From positions 1-64,000 of IMG/VR virus record IMGVR_UViG_3300050821_005035: a DNA stretch of 64,000 bases; one strand, 5' to 3'. How positions within the stretch are numbered: position 1 is the stretch's first letter; every line of letters begins with the position of its first letter. The notes under the pieces are model-generated. The model ran no database searches, was not told the DNA's origin, and saw only the letters and a list, made by a program, of their open reading frames with translations. Below are positions 16,399 through 24,544 of this stretch, piece after piece. Both the position numbers and the translations under genes were made by a program. Source of the DNA: a virus.

Positions 16399-16873
16399 GG
16401 TTTACTCCCTTTGATGGAATCATTTCACCGCCGTTACCGTCTACTAAATGCCCGTCTACAACCGAAACAAATTCAAAAACTCCGTGCGGGTCGTGGTCTC
16501 CTCCAAAAATGATCTCCACGATGTCGCGGGTCCAGTTCGTTGGACAAGTGTGCTCGTCGTAGAAATACTGCTGATGGCTCGCGTAGTCTTCCGCCGAATC
16601 TTCCTGACTGTGAGAATACTTCCAGGTGTTCAGCTTCAAGGTTATCTTTGGCTCTGTGATTGACTGCAGGGTCACGGTCACGGGGGTTTGTTTCCGTCCG
16701 TTGGATGTGACCTCGAAATCGCTGTAGGTAAGCCGTTCGATACTCGACTCGTTGTAACACTTGTCGCAGGACCACGTGGTCTTGAATCCGACATTGATTT
16801 GGTCGGCACGCCACTTGCCCTTGGTGCAGCTAGAGCATGGGATGTACAGTTGAATCTTGGCTTGAACTATCAC
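16388..16873 (-). CDS. Zinc-ribbon protein (161 aa)
   Basis: GTG at 16873 with GGGAGG 5 bases upstream. Two Cys pairs, CSSC (about residues 13-16) and CDKC (about 36-39), form a likely zinc ribbon. The rest is beta-rich with an acidic Asp/His segment (GGDHDPHGVFEF). It overlaps the upstream gene by 44 bases. No specific family recognised. Confidence 0.7.
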   Translation of the reverse strand: MIVQAKIQLYIPCSSCTKGKWRADQINVGFKTTWSCDKCYNESSIERLTYSDFEVTSNGRKQTPVTVTLQSITEPKITLKLNTWKYSHSQEDSAEDYASHQQYFYDEHTCPTNWTRDIVEIIFGGDHDPHGVFEFVSVVDGHLVDGNGGEMIPSKGVNHER

Positions 16874-17048
16874 GTAACCTCCCGTCTAAGATAAGTTCTT
16901 CAAACTTCCCGGCCCGGTTCTTCCACTTCCAAACTTCCTCTGAATCGAAAAAGACCGCCTTGTGTTTGCACACGTAGCACTGATGGCAACGGGAGCACAT
17001 CCATATGTACTCCCCCGCGTTGCCTTGCAGCTTGCAGTTGTGGGTCAC
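16830..17048 (-). CDS. Zinc-finger-like protein (72 aa)
   Basis: GTG at 17048 overlaps the stop of the previous gene (GTGA). Cys pattern CSRCHQCYVCKH (about residues 19-30) suggests a compact zinc knuckle, with another Cys near the start (THNC). Charged C-terminal half. Function unknown. Confidence 0.65.
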   Translation of the reverse strand: MTHNCKLQGNAGEYIWMCSRCHQCYVCKHKAVFFDSEEVWKWKNRAGKFEELILDGRLRDSSSQDSTVHPML

Positions 17049-17440
17049 GCCCACACCGCAAACGTGTCCGGCTCGAAGCACCTGATATTTTCCTGGTGCC
17101 TCTTATACTCGGCGTGAGGGATTCTCTTCGCCTTATGAAAGTGCTCCGTCCAAAAGATTCGTCCGGTGCGGAGCACACCTTCCAGATACTTAGGCGACTT
17201 CTCCCTGACCAGGGCCACGAACATCGGGTGGATATCGACGTTGATATTGTCGATGAAATCTTTGCCGTTGGTCTCGTTGTAATCTTGCATATAAACCGTC
17301 GCCAGTTCGTCCAGGTCGTGTCTCCAAGGAACTTCCTTGACCTTGTCCTCGGTCCAGTAGACGGCGTCCGGCTGTCCTTGATCGCGAATTTTGAGGTAGT
17401 TGTCCAGGTACTTTTGGGCCACCGTGTGAATTTCCGACAT
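17045..17440 (-). CDS. Hypothetical protein (131 aa)
   Basis: Start at 17440 (MSEIHTVAQK) chosen because GAGGAG precedes it and the promoter at 17481-17509 fires just upstream; the longer frame would overlap the promoter. Helical and charged, with many aromatic residues (HAEYKRHQENIRCF). No family recognised. Confidence 0.75.
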   Translation of the reverse strand: MSEIHTVAQKYLDNYLKIRDQGQPDAVYWTEDKVKEVPWRHDLDELATVYMQDYNETNGKDFIDNINVDIHPMFVALVREKSPKYLEGVLRTGRIFWTEHFHKAKRIPHAEYKRHQENIRCFEPDTFAVWA

Positions 17441-17480
17441 GCTCCTCTTTTCAGGTTCGTTAGAACCACCATCTGTAAAG

Positions 17481-17509
17481 AGAGTATCAGAGTTCCTCGG
17501 ACTTGTCAA
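17481..17509 (-). promoter_or_regulatory. Extended -10 promoter
   Basis: TTGACA (17504-17509), 17-bp spacer ending in TGA, and -10 TACTCT (17481-17486), the same -10 as the plus-strand promoter at 8007. Lies at the end of the upstream gene; expresses 17440 leftwards. Confidence 0.75.
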
Positions 17510-18011
17510 GTGTTATTTTTTCACACCAGATACACATCGCAAAAGGAACTAGTAGCTCGTAGAAATAGACAGGGCACGCGCAGATGATGCACTTCTCATC
17601 GGGTGGAGGGGGAGGGACGTACTTGTTAACCTGGGGCGGTTGGGGGGAGAGGTCTTCCTTGTCGATATAGCCTTTCTCGGGGATGACCAGAGCGTGCTTG
17701 ATCTGTTGTACTACGTCACGCTTCTTCTTTACGGACTTGGTGTACTCTTTCGCTTCGGCCTTGATCTTCGAATTCTTGGCCTCCATCTCCGAGATGGACG
17801 CGTAGTTGGCCTTAGCCTCTGCGGTTATTGTTAAACCGCTCGGCGGACGGTTCTCTCTCAGCTTCTGTAGCGGCGCGGCCTTGGATGTCCACCAGACCCA
17901 CGCGCCCGTGCTCATGTCGGGCTTGAATCCGGCAGCTTTGACGGCGCTTAAATCTCCGGAAAAATCTTGAGAGAATTCGGCCTCAAAACGATTATTCCAA
18001 CGGAGGTTCAT
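17487..18011 (-). CDS. Hypothetical protein with C-terminal Cys cluster (174 aa)
   Basis: Start at 18011 (MNLRWNNRFE) overlaps the upstream stop (ATGA). A Trp-rich N-terminal part (GAWVWWTSK) is followed by a Lys/Glu coiled coil (about 75-115), a Pro-rich linker (PQPPQVNKYVPPPPP) and a CIICAC plus CIWC cluster likely to bind zinc. Function unknown. Confidence 0.7.
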   Translation of the reverse strand: MNLRWNNRFEAEFSQDFSGDLSAVKAAGFKPDMSTGAWVWWTSKAAPLQKLRENRPPSGLTITAEAKANYASISEMEAKNSKIKAEAKEYTKSVKKKRDVVQQIKHALVIPEKGYIDKEDLSPQPPQVNKYVPPPPPDEKCIICACPVYFYELLVPFAMCIWCEKITLDKSEEL

Positions 18012-18226
18012 ACCTGCTCGACGTAACGGGCGAACCCCTTCATGGCTAACTGGTCTAGGGTGTAATGATTCAAGTGCCCGCAGTCGTACCAACCGCCCCC
18101 ACAAACGGGGCACGGAATCTTGGCCAGCAATTCCAAGGGCGGCTTACCGATCACGCGGACGACCAGATTATCCGCCTGGTTGATTCTAAAGACCCGCCGT
18201 ATCATCCGCCTAAGTTTGGGGATCAT
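18008..18226 (-). CDS. Zinc-binding protein (72 aa)
   Basis: Start at 18226 (MIPKLRRMIR) overlaps the upstream stop. Basic N-terminus, then CPVCGGGWYDCGHLNH (about residues 41-56), a CxxC...CxH zinc motif. No family recognised. Confidence 0.7.
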   Translation of the reverse strand: MIPKLRRMIRRVFRINQADNLVVRVIGKPPLELLAKIPCPVCGGGWYDCGHLNHYTLDQLAMKGFARYVEQV

Positions 18227-18444
18227 AATTCCAGCGCGTTTCTCGTCAGCTGCAGCTTGCGGCGCAGGTCGGCGTTCTCTTTCAAGAGGTCGTCCATAGC
18301 CTGGTCCAAAATTTGCCACTGCTCCAAGACTCGGACAGCGATAGTGGTATCGCCTCCAGACTTCTCCACATCCGAGGCCGCGTGCTCCAGTTCTGAGCCT
18401 AGCCAACCTTGGGCGAACATGATTGTTTTTATGTCGTGTCTCAT
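18223..18444 (-). CDS. Hypothetical helical protein (73 aa)
   Basis: ATG at 18444 (MRHDIKTIMF) two bases after the upstream TAA. Acidic and helical, with a C-terminal Leu/Lys/Glu coiled coil (MDDLLKENADLRRKLQL). No family recognised. Confidence 0.7.
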   Translation of the reverse strand: MRHDIKTIMFAQGWLGSELEHAASDVEKSGGDTTIAVRVLEQWQILDQAMDDLLKENADLRRKLQLTRNALEL

Positions 18445-18446
18445 TT

Positions 18447-18839
18447 TTACAGTCCCATCCTTTTGCGTCGTTCCGGGTCGTTGAAATCCTTCTTGTCCCG
18501 GTCGTCCATTTCCTTGAAGTAGTTCCTGTTCTTCATCAAGTAGTTCGCGTACAGCGCGTACCACATATCATAACAAAGCAAACAAACAGGATGATTGGCG
18601 GCGCCGTACACCTGCTTGCACGTGCATGCTGTATCCTTGCAAATGAAGACCAGTTCTCTCACGGCCTTCTCGTCCCTAGACACAGTCGCGTCGCAGATTG
18701 TGCAGCGGGTCTTCAAGACCATACGGACCCGGTCGTACTCGTGACAGTTTAAAAACTGGGTCCTCCCGGTCTCCGGGTGCTTCAGCCCGGGAATCCAGGA
18801 GACGATTGTTGCCATCCACGCCTTACCCATTGTTATCAT
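18447..18839 (-). CDS. Zinc-binding protein (130 aa)
   Basis: Cys pairs CTIC, CKDTACTC and CLLC (about residues 46-90) suggest one or two zinc sites. The C-terminus is strongly charged (KEMDDRDKKDFNDPERRKRM). The start overlaps the endolysin stop (TGATG). Function unknown. Confidence 0.7.
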   Translation of the reverse strand: MITMGKAWMATIVSWIPGLKHPETGRTQFLNCHEYDRVRMVLKTRCTICDATVSRDEKAVRELVFICKDTACTCKQVYGAANHPVCLLCYDMWYALYANYLMKNRNYFKEMDDRDKKDFNDPERRKRMGL

Positions 18840-19312
18840 CAGCTGTTGATGCGCCTTACCCAGCCGCTGACGAAGACGCTCGTCTCTGGCTTGTTGTTGA
18901 CCACGTTCATGCAGTGGTTTATTAAAATCGTGCGGTACGCGGGGAGCAGGTTCGCGTTCTGGTTCACGGCAGACAGCGTGCCGGGGCCGAACTCGCCGTC
19001 GGTGACCAGACTGACTTTGTTCACCAGCGTGATCTGCAGCATCTTGACAGCGGTCTTGACTCCGAAGAGCACGCCCATATCGAAAAGTTTTTCAGCTATC
19101 GCCTGGTCGACGATCTGGGTGTAGAACTGGTTCCAGTAATGCGCAGCGTAATAAGCAATGGCGTGTTCCTGGGTAACGGTTTTCATATCGACTCCAGGCA
19201 TGTCGGCTTGGGTGATGCCGTATTTCGTAGCCCCTCCTGGGTCGTTCGGGCTGTCAACGAATCCACCCTCGTGAATTAAGGTTTTCTGAACAGCCTGAGT
19301 AAAGTCTGCCAT
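18839..19312 (-). CDS. Endolysin, glycoside hydrolase 108 (N-acetylmuramidase-type)
   Basis: 157 aa from MADFTQAVQK, start preferred for GAGAGGAG just upstream. HEGGF (catalytic Glu15) followed by SPNDPGGATKYGITQ is the GH108 signature. The C-terminal half (about 90-157: LQITLVNKVSLVTDGEFGPGT) resembles the peptidoglycan-binding half of this family. No signal peptide, so it needs a holin or spanin partner to reach peptidoglycan. Its position at the end of the carbohydrate operon, rather than with an obvious lysis cassette, is unusual. The start lies within the end of the upstream glycosyltransferase gene. Confidence 0.9.
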   Translation of the reverse strand: MADFTQAVQKTLIHEGGFVDSPNDPGGATKYGITQADMPGVDMKTVTQEHAIAYYAAHYWNQFYTQIVDQAIAEKLFDMGVLFGVKTAVKMLQITLVNKVSLVTDGEFGPGTLSAVNQNANLLPAYRTILINHCMNVVNNKPETSVFVSGWVRRINS

Positions 19313-20073
19313 AGTGATCTCCTCTCGATTTTGAATTCGGAAGTCTGACGGCCCTTCCAGTTGGTGCCCATCCCGGCGTCTTCCGACTCCAAGTGGTAGC
19401 ATACAATTTCTGGAACAAATCCGCGCCTGCCGCGAGGCCACTGCTTAGCGAACAGCATATCAGTGCGGCCCGCGTCGCTGTGCGCCTTCGGGTAACGGTA
19501 AACGCTGCTGACCCAAGGGTGCCACAGCTGGAAGAATCCTATCGGTATCCACCCGGTATCGTGCGCCATGACTCGGGTCGCGATATCGAACTCGCAGTTG
19601 TTCAAGTGGATGTAAGCCTCGTCCTCGTGTTGAAGCTTGGGGGAGTGGAGGAAGTTGCCCCACGCTCGGGCGCCCTTGACGTTGAAACGGTCGGAGCCGT
19701 AAATCATACCCTTATCGAGGCAGGCGCGCTCTAAAAGTCTTCGGGTTTGGGGAGGGAGCCAGATGTCTGCGTCCAAGTGTAGGACCCAGCCGTCCAGGTC
19801 GAGGTGAGAGAGGCCGAGGTCGATAGCGTCGCCCTTGAACATCCCGGGGTCGCTCAGCTGGGGGCATATCACGCACTGGACGTGGTAGAACTCGCACAGC
19901 TTCCGGGTCTTACGATCTTCCTTGCTGGTGACCACCACCAGCTTATCGAACAGTTGTTTGTTGTTGGGGAGGGTGTAAGCGAGGAAGTCAGAATATTCCC
20001 GGCACACGATCACGCACTCTAGCTTGAAGTTCTTTTCTCTCTTCTCTTCTCCGCACTTTTCCATATGATACAT
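19276..20073 (-). CDS. Glycosyltransferase-like protein (265 aa)
   Basis: Start at 20073 (MYHMEKCGEE) because AGGGGG precedes it and the promoter at 20099-20127 lies just upstream. ECVIVCREYSDFLAYTL forms the first strand. HLDADIWLP (about residues 103-111) carries a DAD motif typical of metal-dependent GT-A enzymes. A HLNNCEFDIATR and WHPW region follows, resembling the acceptor side of GT2-like phage glycosyltransferases. Acceptor and donor unknown. It has its own promoter and lies next to gmd. Confidence 0.75.
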   Translation of the reverse strand: MYHMEKCGEEKREKNFKLECVIVCREYSDFLAYTLPNNKQLFDKLVVVTSKEDRKTRKLCEFYHVQCVICPQLSDPGMFKGDAIDLGLSHLDLDGWVLHLDADIWLPPQTRRLLERACLDKGMIYGSDRFNVKGARAWGNFLHSPKLQHEDEAYIHLNNCEFDIATRVMAHDTGWIPIGFFQLWHPWVSSVYRYPKAHSDAGRTDMLFAKQWPRGRRGFVPEIVCYHLESEDAGMGTNWKGRQTSEFKIERRSLWQTLLRLFRKP

Positions 20074-20098
20074 CCGGCCCCCTATTAGCGACTCCCTT

Positions 20099-20127
20099 AC
20101 CGTATCACACTTTCGGAAATTTGTCAA
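20099..20127 (-). promoter_or_regulatory. Promoter for glycosyltransferase/endolysin unit
   Basis: TTGACA (20122-20127), 17-bp spacer ending in TGA, and -10 TACGGT (20099-20104), overlapping the last codons of gmd. Drives 20073 leftwards to the endolysin and beyond. Confidence 0.65.
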
Positions 20128-21068
20128 CCTATTTCTAGCTCCGCGTCGATCATCATCCGGACCAGTTCGTTGAATCGCACTTTTGGCTCCCAACCCAGTA
20201 CCCGGCGAGCCTTGCTAGAGTCGCCGATCAGAACGTCTACCTCGGTTGGGCGGTACAGCCTCTCGTCGGTCTCAACGTGCTTCCGCCAATCTAGGTTGAG
20301 ATATCCGAATGCCTCGTCAAGAAACTCTTTTACGGAGTGCGCTTCCCCTGTTGCGATCACGTAGTCGTCCGGGAACGGCTGCTGGAGCATCAGGTGCATA
20401 GCCTCCACGTAATCTCCTGCGAATCCCCAATCTCGCATGGCGTCTAGATTGCCGAGGAACAACTTATCTTGCAAGCCTCGGGAGATGCGAACTGCGGCTT
20501 TCGTTATCTTTCTCGTAACGAAAGTTTCGCCGCGCCGGGGTGACTCGTGGTTGAAGAGGATGCCGTTGCACGCGAAGGTACCGTAAGCCTCCCGATGATT
20601 TACTGCAGACCAGTACGCGAACAGCTTGGCGATAGCGTACGGTGAGCGGGGGTGGAACGGGGTGCTCTCGTTAGTGGCCGTCGTATAGACCCCGCCATAC
20701 AGTTCCGAACTGCTGGCTTGATAAAATTTTATGCCCTTTTCTTTAATGGCTTCCAGTATGTTAAGGGCCGCGATCCCTGTGGCCTCTGCGGTGACGACCG
20801 GGATGTCGAAGCTGGTGCGAACCTGGCTTTGCGCGGCCAGGTGATAAACCTCGTCCGGCCCGATCATGTCGATGGTGTTCGTGGTGGAACTGGCGTCGGT
20901 CACGTCGCCGTAATGCAAGTGCAGGTCTCTGAATATGTGGTCAATCCGGCTGGTGTTGATCGAGGAGGAGCGGCGGATAATCCCGTGGACCTCGTAACCT
21001 TTGGACAACAAGAGTTCTGCGAGGTATGAGCCGTCCTGCCCGTTTATGCCCGTTATCAAAGCCTTCAT
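20124..21068 (-). CDS. gmd: GDP-mannose 4,6-dehydratase
   Basis: 314 aa short-chain dehydrogenase of the extended type. Converts GDP-D-mannose to GDP-4-keto-6-deoxy-D-mannose, precursor of GDP-L-fucose, perosamine, rhamnose and colitose. Visible: NAD(P) loop [12 protein letters not shown] at residues 5-16, SSSELYG with catalytic Ser/Glu, Y-x3-K in [25 protein letters not shown] (a near-diagnostic Gmd segment) and [19 protein letters not shown]. Slightly shorter than typical bacterial Gmd (about 340-370 aa). No GDP-fucose synthase is seen in this window, so the next step is either host-supplied or made by the neighbouring unusual dehydratase/SDR pair. Confidence 0.93.
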   Translation of the reverse strand: MKALITGINGQDGSYLAELLLSKGYEVHGIIRRSSSINTSRIDHIFRDLHLHYGDVTDASSTTNTIDMIGPDEVYHLAAQSQVRTSFDIPVVTAEATGIAALNILEAIKEKGIKFYQASSSELYGGVYTTATNESTPFHPRSPYAIAKLFAYWSAVNHREAYGTFACNGILFNHESPRRGETFVTRKITKAAVRISRGLQDKLFLGNLDAMRDWGFAGDYVEAMHLMLQQPFPDDYVIATGEAHSVKEFLDEAFGYLNLDWRKHVETDERLYRPTEVDVLIGDSSKARRVLGWEPKVRFNELVRMMIDAELEIG

Positions 21069-21871
21069 GACGCCCCCTCCAAGTTCAGCTTCTCAATCAG
21101 CCATTTCGTCTTCAATGTGTGGTATTCAGGTGAGCGGTGGTTCCAGTTCGACGCGCGCAAGTAGTGAATCCCGATAGGCTTGTCGTTTATGGAAATATTC
21201 TCGTACTCGGACGGATGAAAGTCGGTCGTCGGGTCGTCTGGAACGAAGTACTGCTGGATAAGAGTCGGATTCAGTTCCGGGTGAGATTGCAAGTAGAAGA
21301 AGCTCTGCCCTCCGATGTCTGTGACTATCCCGTTCACGAAGCTGCCCCACCAGTTGATTTGCTCCGGGTTCGGAAGTCTCGACATGTCGGCCAGCACCAG
21401 CGCGTCGTGCATGTGAATCCCGCCCAGGTTGGGGCGAGACTGCGGTATAAAGCACAGCGGCGTCGTTACCAGGTAGTCAGTCAGCTTGATAGGCTGGGTG
21501 AAGAACATGTCCGGGTGGAGGAGGCAGATGGCGCCCTTCTCTTTCATAATGTGGAACTCCCACGTATAAAAGCACCCGTAACAACCAGCGCAGTTGGGAT
21601 TGCTCCAAGAGCCTTGGCGGTTGAATACCGTGCACGACTTCTCTACAGCGTTGCACTTGTCTTCCAAGGACTGGACCCGCTCGACGTCGAATACCGCGAT
21701 TCCAAGCCTCCTGCATGTCTCGTCGATCTTGATACGTTCCGCTGGACGGTCAAACTTGGCGTTGTTTAAGATCGTAAACGTGAAGTCCTCTTGGATATAC
21801 TTCCAGAAAGACTTCAGCTGCAGTTCGATTAGGTCCGACCGGTTGCTCGTGAACGCGAATATGTTAATCAT
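21065..21871 (-). CDS. Putative glycosyltransferase (GT-A-like, 268 aa)
   Basis: [21 protein letters not shown] gives a GT-A-like first strand and helix. [11 protein letters not shown] (about residues 113-123) is at the DXD position, with [14 protein letters not shown] near the C-terminus may be the late catalytic or metal-binding His region. A CAGCYGC cluster sits in the middle. Coupled to gmd and to the next transferase by 4-base overlaps. No exact family. Confidence 0.6.
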   Translation of the reverse strand: MINIFAFTSNRSDLIELQLKSFWKYIQEDFTFTILNNAKFDRPAERIKIDETCRRLGIAVFDVERVQSLEDKCNAVEKSCTVFNRQGSWSNPNCAGCYGCFYTWEFHIMKEKGAICLLHPDMFFTQPIKLTDYLVTTPLCFIPQSRPNLGGIHMHDALVLADMSRLPNPEQINWWGSFVNGIVTDIGGQSFFYLQSHPELNPTLIQQYFVPDDPTTDFHPSEYENISINDKPIGIHYLRASNWNHRSPEYHTLKTKWLIEKLNLEGAS

Positions 21872-22800
21872 CTGCTCTCCTGTGCTAGCTTGGCGCCGTC
21901 CAATAGGTTGTCGATTTTGTTTAAGTAGGTGTGGTTTTTGGCGACCTCATCCATCAGCGCGTGGAGAGTTTCCGGTGTGGTTCTAGATAGTTGTTCTCTC
22001 GCGTCATAAAACAGCGCGCGTGTATCCCAGTTATAAATCAGCTTTCCACGGAAAATCTCGTTAGCCCAAGGGTTGTTGGTCGCGCACATCTGGCCGTAAG
22101 ACAGCGCCTTGAAGACCCGACACGGCATGTACCCGACCTTGATTTGATACGCTAGGGAGATCGCTGGCGCGATATATGAGGCCTGCACCAGACGTACGTT
22201 CTCTTCCACAGATACGGGGGAGCCGCCGAATCCGCCGACCAGCTTAAAGTTGATTCCACTTTCTTTGCAGGCTGCAGCGAACGGAGCTAGCTCTGGTACC
22301 GAAGTGCCCACGTAGTTGACGTCCCGGCTCCAGTCTCGAAAGACCTTGCTCGGCTTGTTCGCCATAATCTCGTGAGGCAGGAGGTCTGTGGCCCAGCGGA
22401 AGACTACAGCGTCGTAAGAGTCCCAAGGCTGGGGGAAGAAGAACGCGTCCTTGCTCAGTTCCACCGCGTTCGAGGGTAGCTCCATGCTGTTCACGTAAAG
22501 GCCGTAGTTGATAGTTAAAAAGCCCTTCGTGTACTCTTTAGCCCGGGCTTCCATGTTGTGGACCGCGTAAATGCAGTCTGTCCGTAGAGGCATCCCCTTT
22601 ACAGCGTACTCCATGCTGATGAAGAAGGTGTTGGAGAAATCTATCTTAGAGATGTCGTCGTGCGCGTCCAGCCAAAGGACCTGGCGCTCCGGGAATCTGA
22701 ACTTAAGCGCGCGGTAAAAGGCCTCCAGTATGTGACGGAAGGAGTTGTACGCTCCGCTTTTAAATCCCCAAACGCAGAAGTTGCAGTTCTCCAGCTTCAT
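21868..22800 (-). CDS. Putative GT-B glycosyltransferase (310 aa)
   Basis: NYVGTSVPELAPFAAACKESGINFKLVGG (split by the Rossmann strand around residues 165-190) and then CRVFKALSYGQMCATNN (about 225-241) resemble the C-terminal nucleotide-sugar-binding half of GT-B enzymes. There, the family 4 E-x7-E is often reduced in phages. No DXD. Coupled on both sides. Acceptor unknown. Confidence 0.65.
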   Translation of the reverse strand: MKLENCNFCVWGFKSGAYNSFRHILEAFYRALKFRFPERQVLWLDAHDDISKIDFSNTFFISMEYAVKGMPLRTDCIYAVHNMEARAKEYTKGFLTINYGLYVNSMELPSNAVELSKDAFFFPQPWDSYDAVVFRWATDLLPHEIMANKPSKVFRDWSRDVNYVGTSVPELAPFAAACKESGINFKLVGGFGGSPVSVEENVRLVQASYIAPAISLAYQIKVGYMPCRVFKALSYGQMCATNNPWANEIFRGKLIYNWDTRALFYDAREQLSRTTPETLHALMDEVAKNHTYLNKIDNLLDGAKLAQESR

Positions 22801-23978
22801 TTGTATCCCAGGAAATATCCGTGAATAAGCTCGCCTACGTATCGAATGTCTTCAGGAGTTAGGTTCTGATGAATCCCGATCATGAACCCGCTGCGGGCCA
22901 GGTTTTGAGAGACCGGGTACTGCTCCATCATCCGGGGGAAAAGTTTCCTGTATGCGGGACTTTCCAAAAGTGGAAACATGTGGCGGGTTTCCACGCCGTG
23001 CTCTTCCAGATACATGAGCAGCTTCTCCCTGTCTACATACGGCTTGCAGATAATCGGGAACATCATCCACGAGTGAGTCGAGTCGTAAGGGACGTAAGGA
23101 AGTTGAATCTCCGAGATGCCGGAAAGAAGATTTATCAGCTGGCTCGCGTTCGCCTGCCGTTTTGCTGCGTTTTGAGAGAAGTGTCCCAGTTCCGCTAGCG
23201 CCAGCGCGGCCTCTATTTCCGTTGCCCTGTAAGAATATCCGACCCGGTCGAACTTGAATCGGCGCTCGACTATGTTTTGAAGACCAGAACCTGTCAGCCC
23301 GTTGGCCGCGTCGATGCTCGAATACACGCTGTCGCGCCCGTGAGCCATTAAGGAGCGGCACAGTTCGGCCAGCTTACCATCGTTGGTTGTAACCAGACCG
23401 CCTACGCCGCCGACTATGTGGTGGTTGACGTATGTGCTGAAGCATCCCATGTCCCCGAAGCTACCCACTGACTTTCCGTCAACTGTAGACCCAACCGATT
23501 CGCAGCTGTCCTCGATGACCTGCAGGCTGTGACTCTCGGCGATGTACATAATCTCAGGCATCTCTGCGGGTAGTCCGAAGAGGTGAACCGGGATAATTGC
23601 GCGAGTTTTCCGTGTGATCTTCTCTCCTATTTTGCCTGAAGCCATATTGAAGGTTCTAGGATTGACGTCGACAAAGACCGGGACCATGTTGTTTTGAAGG
23701 ACGATGTTGGATGTTGCGATGAAGGTCGTTGCGGGGACCAGAACCTCGTCGCCGTCTTTGTATCCGTGAACTTCTTTCAACGCTGTTAGCGCGACTTGGA
23801 GCGCGCTCGTTCCGCTGTTCATGAAGATGCCATGCTTGCAGCCGTGCATCGCTGCGAACTTCTCCTCGAACTCTCGCGTGTACTTTCCGTATGAAAGCCT
23901 GTTCGTGTCGAGGCAGTCGTTCACATACCTCTTGCCTTGATCTGAGATAGACAGCGTTCCCAGCGTAATTTTTCTCAT
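22797..23978 (-). CDS. DegT/DnrJ-type PLP enzyme with His in place of the Schiff-base Lys: sugar 3-dehydratase
   Basis: 393 aa from MRKITLGTLS, start preferred because of the GGGGGGACG ribosome site and ATGA overlap. Fold type I signatures: NSGTSALQVAL (54-64), VPATTFIATS (81-90), IEDSCESVGS (155-164). At the usual PLP-lysine position the sequence is STYVNHHIVGGVGGLV, with H186 instead of Lys. That exchange is the hallmark of PLP 3-dehydratases such as ColD, which removes the 3-OH of GDP-4-keto-6-deoxymannose. It therefore probably deoxygenates C3 of the Gmd product rather than transaminating it. No [2Fe-2S] cysteine motif was obvious, which favours a ColD-like over an E1/RfbH-like mechanism. 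Confidence 0.85.
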   Translation of the reverse strand: MRKITLGTLSISDQGKRYVNDCLDTNRLSYGKYTREFEEKFAAMHGCKHGIFMNSGTSALQVALTALKEVHGYKDGDEVLVPATTFIATSNIVLQNNMVPVFVDVNPRTFNMASGKIGEKITRKTRAIIPVHLFGLPAEMPEIMYIAESHSLQVIEDSCESVGSTVDGKSVGSFGDMGCFSTYVNHHIVGGVGGLVTTNDGKLAELCRSLMAHGRDSVYSSIDAANGLTGSGLQNIVERRFKFDRVGYSYRATEIEAALALAELGHFSQNAAKRQANASQLINLLSGISEIQLPYVPYDSTHSWMMFPIICKPYVDREKLLMYLEEHGVETRHMFPLLESPAYRKLFPRMMEQYPVSQNLARSGFMIGIHQNLTPEDIRYVGELIHGYFLGYK

Positions 23979-24544
23979 CGTCCCCCCGTGAACATGCTGT
24001 TCGGTCCTAACCACGATTCTCTGGCGGTTCTGGCGAACTTGTCACGGTCAGATAGAATCGGGTTATCCGTCAAAGGCCAGTCGATGCCGATGTCTGGGTC
24101 ATTCCAAAGGACCGCCCGGTCTTCGCCGACGTACTCGTCGCAGTTATATAGAACGATTGTGTTGGGTTCCAAGGCGCAGTATCCGCGCGCAAATCCTGCT
24201 GGCGCCCAGACTTGATAATTATTACGCTCGTGAGCGATGACGTTGTGGTACCTCAAAAATGTGGGAGAATTCATGCGGATATCGACGGCCACCAGGTAAG
24301 CCGCGCCGTTGATGACCTGCATCAGCTTCCCCATCGGCGGGTCTAGCTGGTAGTGAAGGCCCCGGATGACTCCGCGCTCCGAGCGGGAGACCATCTGTCG
24401 AAGGACGCGGGACGGGAAACAAAACAGTGGGTCGTCTTGTAGCCGGGTCACAGTTAACGAGCCTCGGTTATCTGAGAAGGTTGTTGGTTGAATGACCTTG
24501 ACTTCTCCGTTGAAGTGCTCGTCTACAATTTCAAAGAGTCTCAT
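23975..24544 (-). CDS. dTDP-4-dehydrorhamnose 3,5-epimerase-like cupin (RfbC family)
   Basis: 189 aa, the usual RfbC length. RGSLTVTR, then VIRGLHYQLDPPMGKLMQVINGAAYLVAVDIR, carries the catalytic His of GLHYQ and the cupin core. AGFARGYCAL and VLYNCDEYVGEDR (catalytic Tyr region) follow, then DIGIDWPL. The family epimerises C3/C5 of NDP-4-keto-6-deoxy sugars. In this cluster it may set stereochemistry of a 4-keto-(di)deoxyhexose. The true nucleotide (GDP or dTDP) is unknown. Coupled by ATGA to both neighbours. Confidence 0.88.
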   Translation of the reverse strand: MRLFEIVDEHFNGEVKVIQPTTFSDNRGSLTVTRLQDDPLFCFPSRVLRQMVSRSERGVIRGLHYQLDPPMGKLMQVINGAAYLVAVDIRMNSPTFLRYHNVIAHERNNYQVWAPAGFARGYCALEPNTIVLYNCDEYVGEDRAVLWNDPDIGIDWPLTDNPILSDRDKFARTARESWLGPNSMFTGGR

